Shown: in pieces, positions 24,160-35,360 of the stretch
How positions within the stretch are numbered: the stretch's first letter is position 1
Layout: every line of letters begins with the position of its first letter
Assembly (NCBI GenBank): GCA_001574975.1
Contig: KQ965794.1
Location: forward strand, 108,839-172,838
Length of the DNA: 64,000 nt
Source of the DNA: Gonapodya prolifera JEL478
Lineage: Eukaryota; Monoblepharomycota; Monoblepharidomycetes; Monoblepharidales; Gonapodyaceae
Direction: 5' to 3'
The notes under the pieces: model-generated
What the model saw: only the letters and a program-made list of their open reading frames with translations
Databases searched by the model: none
What the model was told of the DNA's origin: nothing
Position numbers and translations under genes: made by a program

Positions 24160-25205
24160 TCATCGCGAGCAATTTTAATGCTGGCGACCTTTGCTGACCT
24201 CGATTTCCGATAGTCTTTTGGAGTTCCTTGGATAATAAAATTGCAGGAGAAGTGCACCGTACACAAGCATCGAACATCATGACCGAAGTCGAGGGGTCAC
24301 TCATCAACTCACCCAGCGCAGCGAGCGGACGGGGGACACGTATTCTCGCGCGCTGGCACCACTGACAGCCTCGTTCCACAGATTCACCTCCCTCCTTGTC
24401 GAGCTTCCGCCTCCACGCAAACCGGCTTTCCAACACGCGCCCTATGTCGTCCCTGGGAGCTAGGCCCACCAGCTCAAGTGGTCTTCTAGCCGGACCACTT
24501 GCGTGCTCGTTTGTTGGGGAGCGGAGCACGAGTGTACCCATACGATAGAACAGAAAAGTTGAAGAACAACCCCCTCGGGGATGGAGGATATCCCTAGCAC
24601 TGATATGTGGTCCAGCTCGGAGGTTGACGCTTCGCGGGTTGGAACATCTCTGCGGCAAAGCTAAACGAGCGCGGTGGTCGCTTGTGTTCACGAACGACCA
24701 GGTGAGTCGTCTGGTCGGCGTTTTTGATTTTGTTGCAGGCAAGCAACTCATGTACCTCTTCTTACCCTATTAAACGTCAGGCAACAACAGCAGCAACAAC
24801 ATGGATGGCGTTTCCCCGCGCGCTGAGCTCGCGAGTACGCTCACGGAACATTGGTAGGGGATGCGATTTGGAATACCATTCTAGGTGCGGACACGTGCTC
24901 GCTGTTGTGTTCATGGTGCTTGAATCTAACGATGTTGGCTTGTTTTTGCAGGTGGAGGCCTCCTCGTGGCATCTTCTGGGCAACAACTTCGTCGCGTTTC
25001 TGGACGAAGTTGGCAAACGTCCGCCCTTGATTTCTCACTTGCAATTAGTGGAGTCAATTTTGGGTGGGATATTTTGAATTTTATGTTACTGGGGGAGACC
25101 TTTTGTATGGCATTTTCGGAATATGACATTGTTCGTCTCCATGACTTTTGAATCAAGAGTAGCGTAGTGGTATTTGTTCCACACTGTCCCAGTAACGAAT
25201 TCATT
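24160..25205. other. Gene-poor stretch with one unconfirmed open frame
   Basis: The longest frame is on the minus strand, 24751 to 24086 (221 codons, ATG start, MSCLPATKSKTPTRRL...). It has no recognisable domain and its end overlaps the decayed duplicate, so it may be a relic or chance. Nothing else in the interval is supported. Confidence 0.4.
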
Positions 25206-25210
25206 GATAA

Positions 25211-28097
25211 TTACAGCTTCATTTTTCCACTCTGGGTGTCTACTTTCGCGACACCAAATGCGAGCAAATCATCTGTGAAACGAGGGGGCGAGGAAAATTC
25301 GTCACTCATTCAAACCCCACGCAACCCCACGCACAAAGACATACCACTACCACTCTCGACGCCTCCTTCTTTAAACGCCGACCCACTCAGCACCGCGTCG
25401 ACGATGTGAGCGCACGCAACCTCCTTGTGGCCCGGATAGGTGGTCGGATCGGTGCACCAGCGCACCGCCGCAGCGACGTGCTGCTGCGTCTCGAGCGCGT
25501 CTGGGGCGGAGCTGAGAAGGACCATGGCGTGTCGTACCTACGCCGTACGCCGAGTTTTGTAAGACCGCGTGGAGGGCGGAGGGCGGAGGGCGCAGGCAAA
25601 GGCGCGGTGGGAAGACTCACCAACAGCGCGCCGGCAATCACCTCGGCAATACTCCACGTCAGCGCCTTCCAAGTCCCCTCGACAGCGCGGTCGACGGTTT
25701 CGCGGATGCTCGCGGACGTTCCGCTGGGTGCGGTCGCCCTGATCGCGGCAACGTGGCGGTCCATCAGGCCGAGCGACGTAATCAGCACCTTGCCCGCAGC
25801 GGCGAGACGGGGCGCATTGGAGGTTCCCACATCTGCAAACTCGCGCACACGCTTTTGGCAGGCGTTGTCAACCAGCCGCACCACACCTCTTCACTCCCAG
25901 GAGCGGGACAGCTCACCTCTCCATACGCCTTCCACGCTCTCGGCCCCACTCTATCGTCCCTGATCACCCTTGCCACATCATGGGCCATCACAGCCCCGGT
26001 ACCTTCCCAAATCGCCTGGACCTGGGCATCGCGCCACAGCCTGGGAATCCCCGCCGCGTCCTCCATGTACCCCTGCCCGCCCAGGGCTTCCATGCACAGC
26101 CCGATCTGGTGCACGCAGTCGGTGGCCGCGAACGTCTTTGTGCAGGGGGTGAGGAGGCGCAGGAGGTCGGTCGCGTAGGATGTGGCGGGCGGGAGCGGCT
26201 GGAGTGGGTCGGGGGGGAGGACGCCTGCGGATTGGCGTTCGTGGACTTCGGTGATCCCGAGCAAGTGCACGACGTAAAAGACCAGTTCCATGTTGGCGCG
26301 TAGGTGGGTTTCGGCCTCGGCCAGGAGGCGCGCGTGCAGCGGGTGTGCGGCGATAGGCTTGCCGAAGGCGACGCGGCGGTGGGCGTAGTCGCGGGCGGTG
26401 GCGAGCTGTGGAGCAGAGTAGCACGAGCACGAGTTTGAAAGAGATGGCGTTAGGAGCAAGAAGCGACCAGGTGGGTAATGAAATTGACATGAGAGACAGT
26501 CATTGAATCAGTTTCAAAAGCAGGAGTTGACTCGTTGACACACGAAGACTCACCGCCCGTCTCAAAAAGCTCACCGACGACACCGCGCAATGTATTCTCG
26601 TCACATTCAGGATCGTCGCGATAGTTCGTACGCCTTCGTACGGTTTCCCGACCAAGCGGGCCTTCATCCCGACAAGCTCGAGCTCGGCCGTCGGGACGGG
26701 TTTGGTCCCCAGCTTGTCTTTAAGGCGGTGGATCCTGACCCCGTTGGAGGCGCCCGTGGGGGTTCGGAGGGTGGCATGGAAGAGACTGGGGCATGTGGAG
26801 TGGACGCGGTGAGATGGTGAGATGGGCATGCACCGAAATAGGACATAGTAGCACATCTCCATCCATCCCCGCTCTGTCACATCCACACTCCGCGGGGTAT
26901 TGGTATTTCGCCTCCTGTGGACTCATCGGTCAGTGCTGTCGCACTTTGGCCTCGCTCCACTCAGCCTCGTTCAACCCGATACCCCCGGTCGTCCCTCACC
27001 TGAGGCCTTTGCTCCCCGGTTTGACCTGCACATCCCCATTCTTCCCCCTCGTCCCGTGCCGCGCGAGGAGAAACGTGGCGTCGCTGTCGGTCCCGGAGGA
27101 GAAGAACTTGAAGCCGTGGATTGACCAGAGGTCGTCTTCTTCGGAGGAGAGGGAGGAGGAGGAGGAGGAGGAGGGAGAGGAGGAGGAGGGAGAGGAGGAG
27201 GAGGGAGGGCATGCGACGGTCTCGGTGGGGCCGACGTCTGATCCACCGGGTCCTGTGGGAGATGCGGACATGCGGCATGCGCCATCCGAGTTGCGTACCC
27301 AAAACCCAATAGGATTAACATCCCATGTCAACAAAAAACCCGGCTCATCCAAACTGGAGTAGGAGTAACCACCCACGCTCGCTCATCCACTGCCCACTCG
27401 TCCAGAACGTATGCGGGTCCCGACTCGTGAGACGCGGGAAGACGTGGTTCATGAGGTGTGCGTCACCGGACAGTTCGACAAGGCGGGCGCCGCCGTCCGT
27501 CATTGCGAGGGGGCATGTGTACAGCGCGGCTAAGTGGCGGTGGAGTGTGGAGTATGGAGTCGAGAGTCAAGAGACGAGAGTGTCGAGTGTCGAGTGTCGA
27601 GAGTGTCGAGAGTCGAGAGTGTGTGTCAAACAGAGTGTTAGCGTGGGGATGACTCAACACGGCACATTTGCATCCGACGAGGAAGAGCAACACCCACACG
27701 ATGGCGAGAACAGGTAGTACTTTGCAAACTGCACCACGCGGGCGTTATGCGCCAACCTCCCGCGCTCGTCGTACGCGGCGGCGATAATCCCCTCCCTCGC
27801 AGACACGGTGCGCATCGCGCGCCATCCTTCCGACGTCACGAGCCGGTCCACACGGCGGCCCCATGCGTCGAACTGGCTGACCGTGGGGGGATTGTCCTCT
27901 GCGTTCTGGACCCAGTCGAGCATCTGGTCGGAGACGACCACGCCGCCGAACCGCGCCAGATCGGGTTCGACGAGTGCGAGTTTTTCGGGTGGGACGTAGA
28001 GCCGCAGGATGGCCTGCAGGACCGCATCGTTTGCGTACTGGTTTGCGAGCGTGGGCGGGTCCTGGATGAATCCGGAGTGCGAGGACGCGAATTGCAT
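25211..28097 (-). CDS. Acyl-CoA dehydrogenase family protein, AidB/ACDH-11-like
   Basis: FAD-dependent acyl-CoA dehydrogenase-fold enzyme of the subgroup that includes bacterial AidB and animal ACDH-11. The N-terminal domain specific to that group reads PPTLANQYANDAVLQAILRL, VSQFDAWGRRVDRLVTSEGW and VVQFAKYYLFSPS. Core motifs follow: LYTCPLAMTDGGARLVELSG, TGGSDVGPTETVA (FAD/substrate loop), IHGFKFFSSGTDSDATFLLA, RIHRLKDKLGTKPVPTAELE, YAHRRVAFGKPIAAHPLHAR, MEALGGQGYMEDAAGIPRLW and AIWEGTGAVMAHDVARVI. The catalytic-base position was not resolved. The last exon after the TTTCACAG acceptor reads DDLLAFGVAKVDTQSGKMKL, stop at 25211-25213; earlier in-frame stops at 25310 or 25387 are alternative ends. 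A poly-Ser run interrupts the FAD loop. Substrate unknown. Divergent from the F-box gene, 217 bp between ATGs. Confidence 0.85.
27144..27208. repeat. GGA/GAG triplet-rich tract coding poly-Ser
   Basis: A near-perfect run of gag/gga triplets. On the minus strand, within the acyl-CoA dehydrogenase exon, it reads as serine stretches broken by proline (CPPSSSSPSSSS...) and ending LSSEEDD. It adds a low-complexity loop just after the conserved TGGSDVGPTETVA segment. Confidence 0.85.
27541..27630. repeat. Intronic minisatellite of gtcgagagt-type units
   Basis: The stretch repeats variants of gtcgagagt/gtcgagtgt at least seven times with short spacers. It falls in an intron of the acyl-CoA dehydrogenase gene, between the exon ending YYLFSPS and the exon beginning near ALYTCPLAMTDG. 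Confidence 0.8.
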
Positions 28098-28314
28098 GGT
28101 GTGTTGTGAAGAGCGAAGGGGGTGCACGGCCTGGCCGCAGGAGGGGAGCTCGGAGAGGACCACCAGCCAAGAGCACCAGCCAACACAGCCAACACACAGA
28201 GAGCAGCAGAGGATGAGCGCAGCAAGGGCGCACACGGACAGGGGCGGGGAGAAGGGAGACAGAAACCACCAGCGACGAAAGACAAGCGAGCCAGCCCCGG
28301 CAACCCACGAGCAG

Positions 28315-30221
28315 ATGTCCCACAGGTCGCTGGCATCCATCAACAGACACCTCAGTGCGTCGACAGAGATGCACTTCCCGAGAGCGGCAGAGGCAAGAAC
28401 ACCCCTGCCGAGCTCGCCGACACTGCCACTTCCGAGCCGATCCAGACATGGGCAGGGACATGAACATGGGCATGGCCACTCTCCCACTTCGGCAGCCCAC
28501 ACCCGACACTGCCAGGACCACAACCCCGTATACTCTTCCACTAACCCCGTACCACCAGTCCCGCCAGAAGTCTGGGAACACGCCCTATCCTACCTCCGTT
28601 TCTCGGAGCTGTTCGCCCTATCACACCTCTCTCATGCATGGCGAGCCCTCGTCGAGACAGTCATTTCGTCAAAGTGGCGCCAGGAGAGGTGGACGCTTGT
28701 GCTGAGGTTGGATACGCCAGGGAGGCGGTATGCGCTTGGGGTCATGGAGTTGAGTCATGTTGATGGGGTGAGTACAACCGAGCGGAGTGAGCGTAGCGAA
28801 GCTGTCCGCCGGAGGCGAATGACCTGCTGTGAAGTGGCTACGAGAGGGCGGAGCGCATATTCCCGCAGTAGCCGAGTGACCTGCTGTGAAGTGGCTAGTA
28901 GAGCGGAGTGCATATTCCCGCAGGAGGCGAATGACCTGCCGTGAAGTGGCTAGTAGAGCGGAGCGCATATTCCCGCAGGAGGCAAATACTATGCGGAGTG
29001 ATATAGAGTGGCATTTGTTTCGTTGTTTGCTCAGAAAGTGTATCGCTGTTCATGTTTCGTGAGTTTTTCTCACTCCTCACCCTCCCTCCTGCTCCTCACC
29101 AGGTCCGATGGTACTTCCGCCCCTCATCGCCGCTCGTGTTCCCAAATCTCTCCTCAGGATTAACCGCACGCTGGCGGTGCTGGCTTGTCCCACGGCAATC
29201 GCTCTGGTTGCCCCTTTCGCTCGACTCTTCGTCGTCCTCGACCGACCTGCGCGGGGGCAGGCAAGTCGCCGAATCTGATATCCGCACGTCCATTGTCGTG
29301 GATGACGATCTTGCCAATGCCCCGCCCCCGCTTGGAGGTGCAGGTGCAGTTGGAGGCGCCAACATGTGCCTGTGGCGGTACCCCGCCGACACGTCCTTTC
29401 TGCTCAAGATCAAAGTGGACCCTTCTCCGTCGCACACGCACACGCAGACGCAGCCCAACACGTGGGATTTGGAGGTCGAGGGGCTGGTGTGCACGCCCGG
29501 GTTTCTCTTCGCCGACGACCACTACTCCCCACTGGGTGGATCCACGTCCACCTCTTCTTCCCACGCCTACACCCAACGATCCTCCCCCTCGGGAACTCCC
29601 ATCCTGTCCTCGCTCTCCATACCCTCCCCGACCCACCCGCACCGCTTCCAACAACCCCTCTACCCTTCCTCGCTGGCCTCGTACGTCCTACACACGGCCC
29701 AAATGACCATCCCGGGCCTGGACACAACGCACCTCCTGGCCGACGACGCTGTTGTTGTATGGCTCGCGCGCGCCGCTCTGGGAGACCGCGACGACGGCGC
29801 GCTCCCGAGCATCGTGGCGCACTACGCGTGGACGCGCGAACTGCTGGCCGTGTCGCGCGACGTGCTCGGGCAGCTCATGGAGCGCCACAGGTACTCGGCC
29901 GACTGGGCGGGCGTGGCGCCCGCGCAGGCCGTCGCGGCCCTGCTGGAGCAGAATTACGGGTACAGACGCAGACTGTACTCAGCGCTCAGGAGGGTGCGGT
30001 TTCTCGTCGATGGGAGAAGCTGGGTTGGGGACGACGTGGGGTCCGAGGCGGCCAAGGCAGAGTGCAGGTACCCCGCCAGCACGATTTTGGTGGGAAGGGC
30101 CCTTGTGGCCGACATGAAGCGCCGCAGTGCTGGTCTGATGGCGGTGCGGCCGTACCTTGCAGGCGAGCTCGCGGGTGTGGTGGAGGAGATTGTTAACAAG
30201 GTTGCGCTGATGACGGCGTGA
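28315..30221 (+). CDS. F-box protein
   Basis: Likely substrate adaptor of an SCF ubiquitin ligase. The F-box is clear: VPPVPPEVWEHALSYLRFSE followed by LFALSHLSHAWRALVETVIS. The exon runs on to RRYALGVMELSHVDG, then a GTGAGT donor opens an intron that contains tandem repeats. The second long exon (about 29.1-30.2 kb) reads QVAESDIRTSIVVDDDLANA, MCLWRYPADTSFLLKIKVDP, WDLEVEGLVCTPGFLFADDH and a helical C-terminal part ending EIVNKVALMTA. No WD40 or LRR array is present, so the target cannot be inferred. The start is uncertain: ATGs at 28315 and 28369 are both in frame. Divergent from the acyl-CoA dehydrogenase gene and tandem with BCAT. Confidence 0.65.
28808..28990. repeat. Tandem repeat, ~55-bp unit, about 3.5 copies, in F-box gene intron
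   Basis: Three near-identical units begin at about 28808, 28865 and 28920, each containing gacctgc[tc]gtgaagtggcta, then agcggag[ct]gcatattccc, and a fourth partial copy follows from 28975. A related GC-rich motif set (ggaggcgaatga, gcggagcg) occurs in an intron of the GH38 gene at 48.8 kb. Confidence 0.9.
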
Positions 30222-30518
30222 AAAGGGACGTTGAAGTGGACGCTTGCATTTGCACGTGAAAGCGCTTTGTATATGTATGCAGGGATGACGTTGCACTTTT
30301 TTGCACCTAGAATAGCAACTCGCGTGAATAATGTTGAATGCATAGAAGATGTGGCTTGGACTGTGGAACCGTTGCAGGGACAGTAGTTGCAGCAGGAGGG
30401 GGCACAAAATTGGGTGATTGAGATTCCCCGTCGGTTGGTGGTGCCTCGTGCAACCAATGCCAGGGGACAAATACCAAATCTTTGCAACCCCGCTCCACCG
30501 TGCCCACCCACTCGCACG

Positions 30519-32384
30519 ATGCTCCTCTCCGCCGCCCGGCTCACCTCTCCCGCGCTGTCTGCGGGCCTCCCCGCGCTGTCCCGGGCCTCCCCCGCTGCCA
30601 TCGCCGTCCTGCGCCGACTTCCTTCCGCTCCCGCTGCCACGCCCCGCTCGTTCCGGCTGGCCACCCCGGCCGCGCTCGCCAGGGCTCAGACGACGTTGGA
30701 GGAGGAGGAGGCTAGAATGCAGGCCACGGCGCCCGGAAGCGCGCCCGCCAAGGCCGACAAGGGTCTGCCCAACATCGATAGCAGGAAGCTTACCGTGGAG
30801 CTGACGCAAACGCCGAGAACGATGCCACCGCTGAAGGACTTGGTGTTTGGAAGACTTTGTGAGTGGGGAGACGGGTTGGGGGAGTGGGGAGGGCGATGAT
30901 TGGAGCTGGGAGGGTAAAGTGGTCCATCGGAGATTAATTCACGCCGTCTGACCCGTCGCTAGTCTCGGACCACATGCTCCAAATTGAATGGACTGCAGGA
31001 AAGGGATGGGCTGCTCCCAAGGTGCGTCCCACCCACCATGCGCACTTCGTCGGTATACACATCTCGCCCGCTCCAGGTGATGCCGTACCAAAAGCTCAAG
31101 CTCGAGCCCAGCGCCGTCGTGTTCCACTACGCCATCGAGTGCTTCGAGGGTCTCAAGGCGTACAAGGACGCCGACGGAACCATCCGCCTCTTCCGCCCGG
31201 AAATGAACATGAAGCGGTTGCATAAGTCGGCGCAGAGGATTTCGCTTCCGGCGTTCGATAGGGAGGAGCTTCTTGAGTGTATCAAGAAGCTTGTGAGGAC
31301 GGATGAGCGTTGGATCCCGGACAAGAAGGGGTACTCGCTGTACATTCGCCCTACTTTGATTGGAACTCAGGTATGTATATGGGTCTCGTGTCGGGCACGA
31401 TGACTACCAAGTACAGTTGTTGGACGTTCGGCTTCTGTGCTTAACGTTTTTTCTGACGATTACCTCCTCACATTCCAGGAATCGCTCGGAGTTGGTCCCT
31501 CGAACCGCGCCCTCCTCTTCGTCATCATGAGCCCCGTGGGACCCTACTACGCCTCTGGCTTTTCCGCCACGTCTATCCGCGCGACATACGAATACACCCG
31601 CGCAGCACCTGGTGGCACTGGTGACGCCAAACTTGGAGTCAACTACGCCCCCGGAATCAAACCCCAAGTGGAGGCTGCAAAGGAAGGGTACCAGCAGAAC
31701 TTGTGGCTGTACGGAAAGGATCACCAGGTGACCGAAGTGTGAGTTTTAGAACCCGCCGCTTGGAGCGAGTTTCGTTCAATGTTGTCCTTCTGGTTTGGTG
31801 TTGCTGACATTCCTTCGCTCGCGGGTCACAGAGGGACCTCCAATTTCTTCGCCTTCTGGATCAACGAAGACGGAGAGCGTGAGCTCGTGACACCGGACCT
31901 TGATGGTAAGGGACTCTTCTTGTTCACGTCACGCTCGTCTCGTTTGAAAAGCTCCATCCCACCTCCGCGCTGTTATCAAAAGGCACCATCCTTCATGGCG
32001 TGACCCGTGACTCCGTACTTAACCTTGCTCGCTCGTGGAATGAGTTCAAGGTAACGGAACGTTACTTGACCATGGCAGAGCTTGTGAAAGCCGCCGGCGA
32101 GGGTCGATTACTGGAATGCTTTGCAACAGGTGAGAGGCATAGCACCGCCCTACTGATGACGAAATGCAACACAATGGCCTTGCTTGTTTTGCATCTCATG
32201 TTCAGGTACTGCTGCCATCGTCAGCCCCATCAAAACAATAGGCTACAAGGGCGAGGACATCCCTGTCCCCCTCGATCCGGCAGACCCGTCTTCGCAGGCA
32301 GGTCCGCTCGCGCGACGGTTCTTCGACGAGATTATGGCGATCCAGTACGGTGAAAAGGAGCACGAATGGAGCGTCGTGGTGTGA
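30519..32384 (+). CDS. Branched-chain amino acid aminotransferase, mitochondrial
   Basis: Fold-type IV PLP enzyme that interconverts Leu, Ile and Val with their 2-oxo acids. The Ala/Arg/Ser-rich start ([20 protein letters not shown]) is a mitochondrial presequence. Family blocks: [112 protein letters not shown] with the Schiff-base lysine (GDAK), [55 protein letters not shown], ending [11 protein letters not shown]. All key blocks are present. About eight short introns. Its Ile/Val products lead to propionyl-CoA, the substrate of the PCC genes in this window. Confidence 0.93.
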
Positions 32385-32981
32385 AAGGAGCAACAGTAAT
32401 ACGCACATAAATGATGTACTCTTTTGGGCGATAGCTAATTTGTTATCATTACTCATTTGTCAAACTCAACTTGATGGACATGTCGACGACTGTCTCAATT
32501 TTTTCCCCCAGTGCAGGTTCCACAAAATGTTGGGGTAATTATGATACCGGAAGTGTTCACGGCCAACGTCTTAAAGAGGACTACCGGATGGGCAAACACG
32601 GGCCACTTCCACTTAGATTCTTCCCTCCCAAGGCGAAGTCCCCCAGGCTCCCCCACTCAGGCACAAAGAGAATTGAACAACGGCGAAATAAAAAAACTGG
32701 ACCTTCCCCCTGCTCCCCCCTCCCCTCCCACCCTCCCACCCACGGGTAAACCCGGAATCTCTCTCAAGTCTCTTGCCCGACACGCGATGGCACGGGTCGT
32801 CACGATATGATACCGGTATCGCAGAATCTTGTATGTCTCCCACAGTTTACATCCGTCTGAGCTACCTTGTCAAAAAACGCGATCGGCTGATTCACTCCTC
32901 AACTACCTGCCGATGCGGGGCATTTCACAAACCCTGGGCAGTATAACTTGGGCGTAGAATCGGAACCAACCGGAAATCAGG
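32385..32981. promoter_or_regulatory. BCAT 3' region and carboxylesterase upstream region
   Basis: About 600 bp without a supported gene. A pyrimidine-rich tract (around 32705-32745) and short open frames are present. A 24-bp stretch at about 32746-32772 resembles one upstream of the NmrA-like gene. Confidence 0.35.
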
Positions 32982-35088
32982 ATGGTCGTTTCAATCTTAG
33001 CCCCCGCAATCTTACTTTTGGGGGTCGCGGCGACCGCACTGCCAACTGACTATGGATCCCCCGCTTTGACAAGCAAGCTTGGCCCGGTGGTCGATTTAGG
33101 CTACGCCGTGAGTGTAGCCGAAATCCTGATGCGATAAACGTGTTTAACAATCAGTTGTTCCACAGGCATTCATCGGTGATAACAAATCTACGCCCGGTGT
33201 CGACTTTTTTGGAGGCATTCCGTACATCCAGCCACCGCTGGGTGAACTTCGATGGCGAAAACCGCGCCAACTGGATGAGAGTTACCGCTGGCCGGATTGG
33301 AGGCCGCTGCATGACGCGAGGAACTTTGGTCCCATCTGCATTCAGCAGCCGGCAGTGGTTGGTGTCGGCGTCGAGGACTGCGTGACGTTGAACGTGTGGC
33401 GACCGTCCGGCGTGAATTCCACCGCTTCGCTACCCGTCTTTGTGTACATACATGGGGGAGGAAACTTTTACAACGTACGTCATATTTGCCGACAAATGCT
33501 GCTGACAACCGCCCATTTCAAATTGCCGTACAAAGTCCGCGCAAGGATTTCCAATGGCGAGTTGGATCAGCACAACGAATGGAAACATTATCGCAGTCAA
33601 CATTCAGTATCGTCTGGGTCTGTTTGGCTTTTTGGCATCGTCTGAGCTCATGAAAAGTGGAAGCGTGAACGTTGGTCTCTTGGATCAACGCGCGGCCTTG
33701 GATTGGATCCAGAGGCACATCAAGGCTTTTGGTGGCGACCCCGATCGTGTTACGATTTCGGTAAGTGACTTCTTTATGAGAGATCTCACCTGGCAGAATG
33801 CTTATCAGGCGTATTTTCATGGTAGGGTGAATCTTCTGGCGGTGCATCTGTGTTGGCTCACATGCTATGGAAGGGAGGAGAAGCGAAGCCGCCGTTCCGT
33901 GCCGCGATCTTGCAAAGCATTGGAAACGATCCATTCCCAGTCTCGGAAGTGTACGAGAACTGTTTCAGTAACGTCACCTCTTTTGTGGGATGTGATGAGG
34001 CATCAGACGTCATGGGCTGCTTGCGATCGACATCCGCCGGGACACTCATTGCGGCAATCAACCACCGTCCTCAACCGTACTGTAAATACCTTCCCATTGT
34101 TGACAAGGAGACAATCCCGGACATTCCCAGCCGGTTGTTGCAGCAGGGAAAGTTCTCAAAAGTCCCCGTTCTCGCCGGACACACGACCAACGACGGAACA
34201 GCGTTCACCGGCTCTCCAACGTCCGTAACGGACGAAGCCAGTCTCTACTCCGCATTGACTAGCTCACGATACACCCGTCTGACGAATGCAACGTTCCACC
34301 GAGCGTTGACCCACTACAACCTGAGTGACTTTTCGTCCTTTTACGAAATGGCGCAAGAACTTGTCGGTGACACACAGTTCAAGTGTTGGTGAGTTACTGC
34401 TTTTTGATTCATACGGTTGGCCCGCAAGCAAAGCCGCGGAATGTGTTCCAGGGACTGGTTTGTTGCAAACAAAACTTTGGAGGCTGGCGTTCCGGCTTTC
34501 AACTATCGCTGGAACACTCCAGACCCCGTTGCAGTGGCAGCAAATCCCTATAGAGGGTGAGTTCTCAAGCTTGATAGAATATTATTATTGTTTTTGCTGA
34601 CGAGCGAACATGATTTAGGGTGCTGCACACCAGTGACCTGTACTATCTGTTCGATGGAACAAACTCCGGTGTCTCCTCCATCGCAGCCCAAAGTGAGTCT
34701 CTCTCCCAATTTACACCCCCAAAAGCGTGCTCACAACAGCTGTTCCTGTTGTTGGACAACAGATGTATTCCACGCCTTCAATGCAACGGAAAAGCCCCTC
34801 AATCTTGAAGCCGTGTCCTATTGGACATCCTTCGCAAGAGCGTCCAACCCCAGCACGTTCAAGTACTCCACCTCGCCTTCATGGCCGTCCCTGAACGAAA
34901 CGCTCAGCCGTCTTGTCATCCAAGAAGGAGCTTCGAACACGTCGACTGCCTCTGTCGTGGAGGTGACACCCCAAAAGCACATTGAGCGATGTCTTGTGAG
35001 TTGCCGTTCCTTTGCGTCAACGAATTGGCCACTGATGTGATTTGTTGGATAGTTTTGGATCAGTGTGAACAACGAAACGAGGGTATGA
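32982..35088 (+). CDS. Secreted type-B carboxylesterase / lipase
   Basis: Alpha/beta-hydrolase of the carboxylesterase type-B family, expected outside the cell or in the secretory route. The N-terminus MVVSILAPAILLLGVAATAL is a signal peptide. Family motifs: FFGGIPYIQPPLGELRWRKP, VGVEDCVTLNVWRP (EDCLxLN block), VFVYIHGGGNFYN (oxyanion hole), IIAVNIQYRLGLFGFLASSE, QRAALDWIQRHIKAFGGDP, then across an intron the nucleophile elbow GESSGGASVLAHM. Later parts read FSKVPVLAGHTTNDGTAFTG (Glu/Asp-side loop) and VSYWTSFARASNP near the C-terminus; the catalytic His region (near VLHTSDLYYLF) is spread over small exons. Many N-glycosylation sequons. The stop is placed at 35086-35088 after ISVNNETRV. First of three tandem metabolic genes. 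Confidence 0.88.
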
Positions 35089-35360
35089 GTTCACATATCG
35101 GCACACTCGCTTTATTTTTGCTTGCACGACAGAAAAGTGTAGTTTAGCTCTTTATCATTTGAATTTATGTCGCGATGAAGTTTTTTGATGTCAAAATGGG
35201 TCGGATCAATCGCGTGTCCGATCATCCGATGCCCAGACTCGGAAGAAATAAAGGGTCTCTGGAGGGGAACAACGAAAATACCTCGGTAAATCTTGTGCCG
35301 ACACTCACATAAAGATCGCTGTTGTGGCCCTTGCGAGGGTTCCTAAATACGGTGCACGCG

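Noticed and set aside
24086-24751. A 221-codon minus-strand frame as a real gene
   Set aside because: No domain, no intron signature, and it overlaps the decayed ACAD duplicate; mentioned in the stretch entry only.
25211-25230. Peroxisomal PTS1 at the C-terminus of the acyl-CoA dehydrogenase (ends KMKL)
   Set aside because: The last three residues MKL do not fit the usual SKL-type tripeptide, and the last exon itself is inferred.
29366-30196. Long alternative-frame open reading frames over the F-box gene second exon and antisense to it (also 29979-30809 minus)
   Set aside because: GC-rich shadow frames without domains; the frame ending at 30221 has the coherent helical protein.
23735-32775. 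A short similarity between about 23735-23760 (minus) and 32746-32772 (plus), both reading KPGISLKS and both upstream of genes
   Set aside because: Only about 24 bp with several mismatches; flanks do not align, so chance is likely. Kept only as a note.
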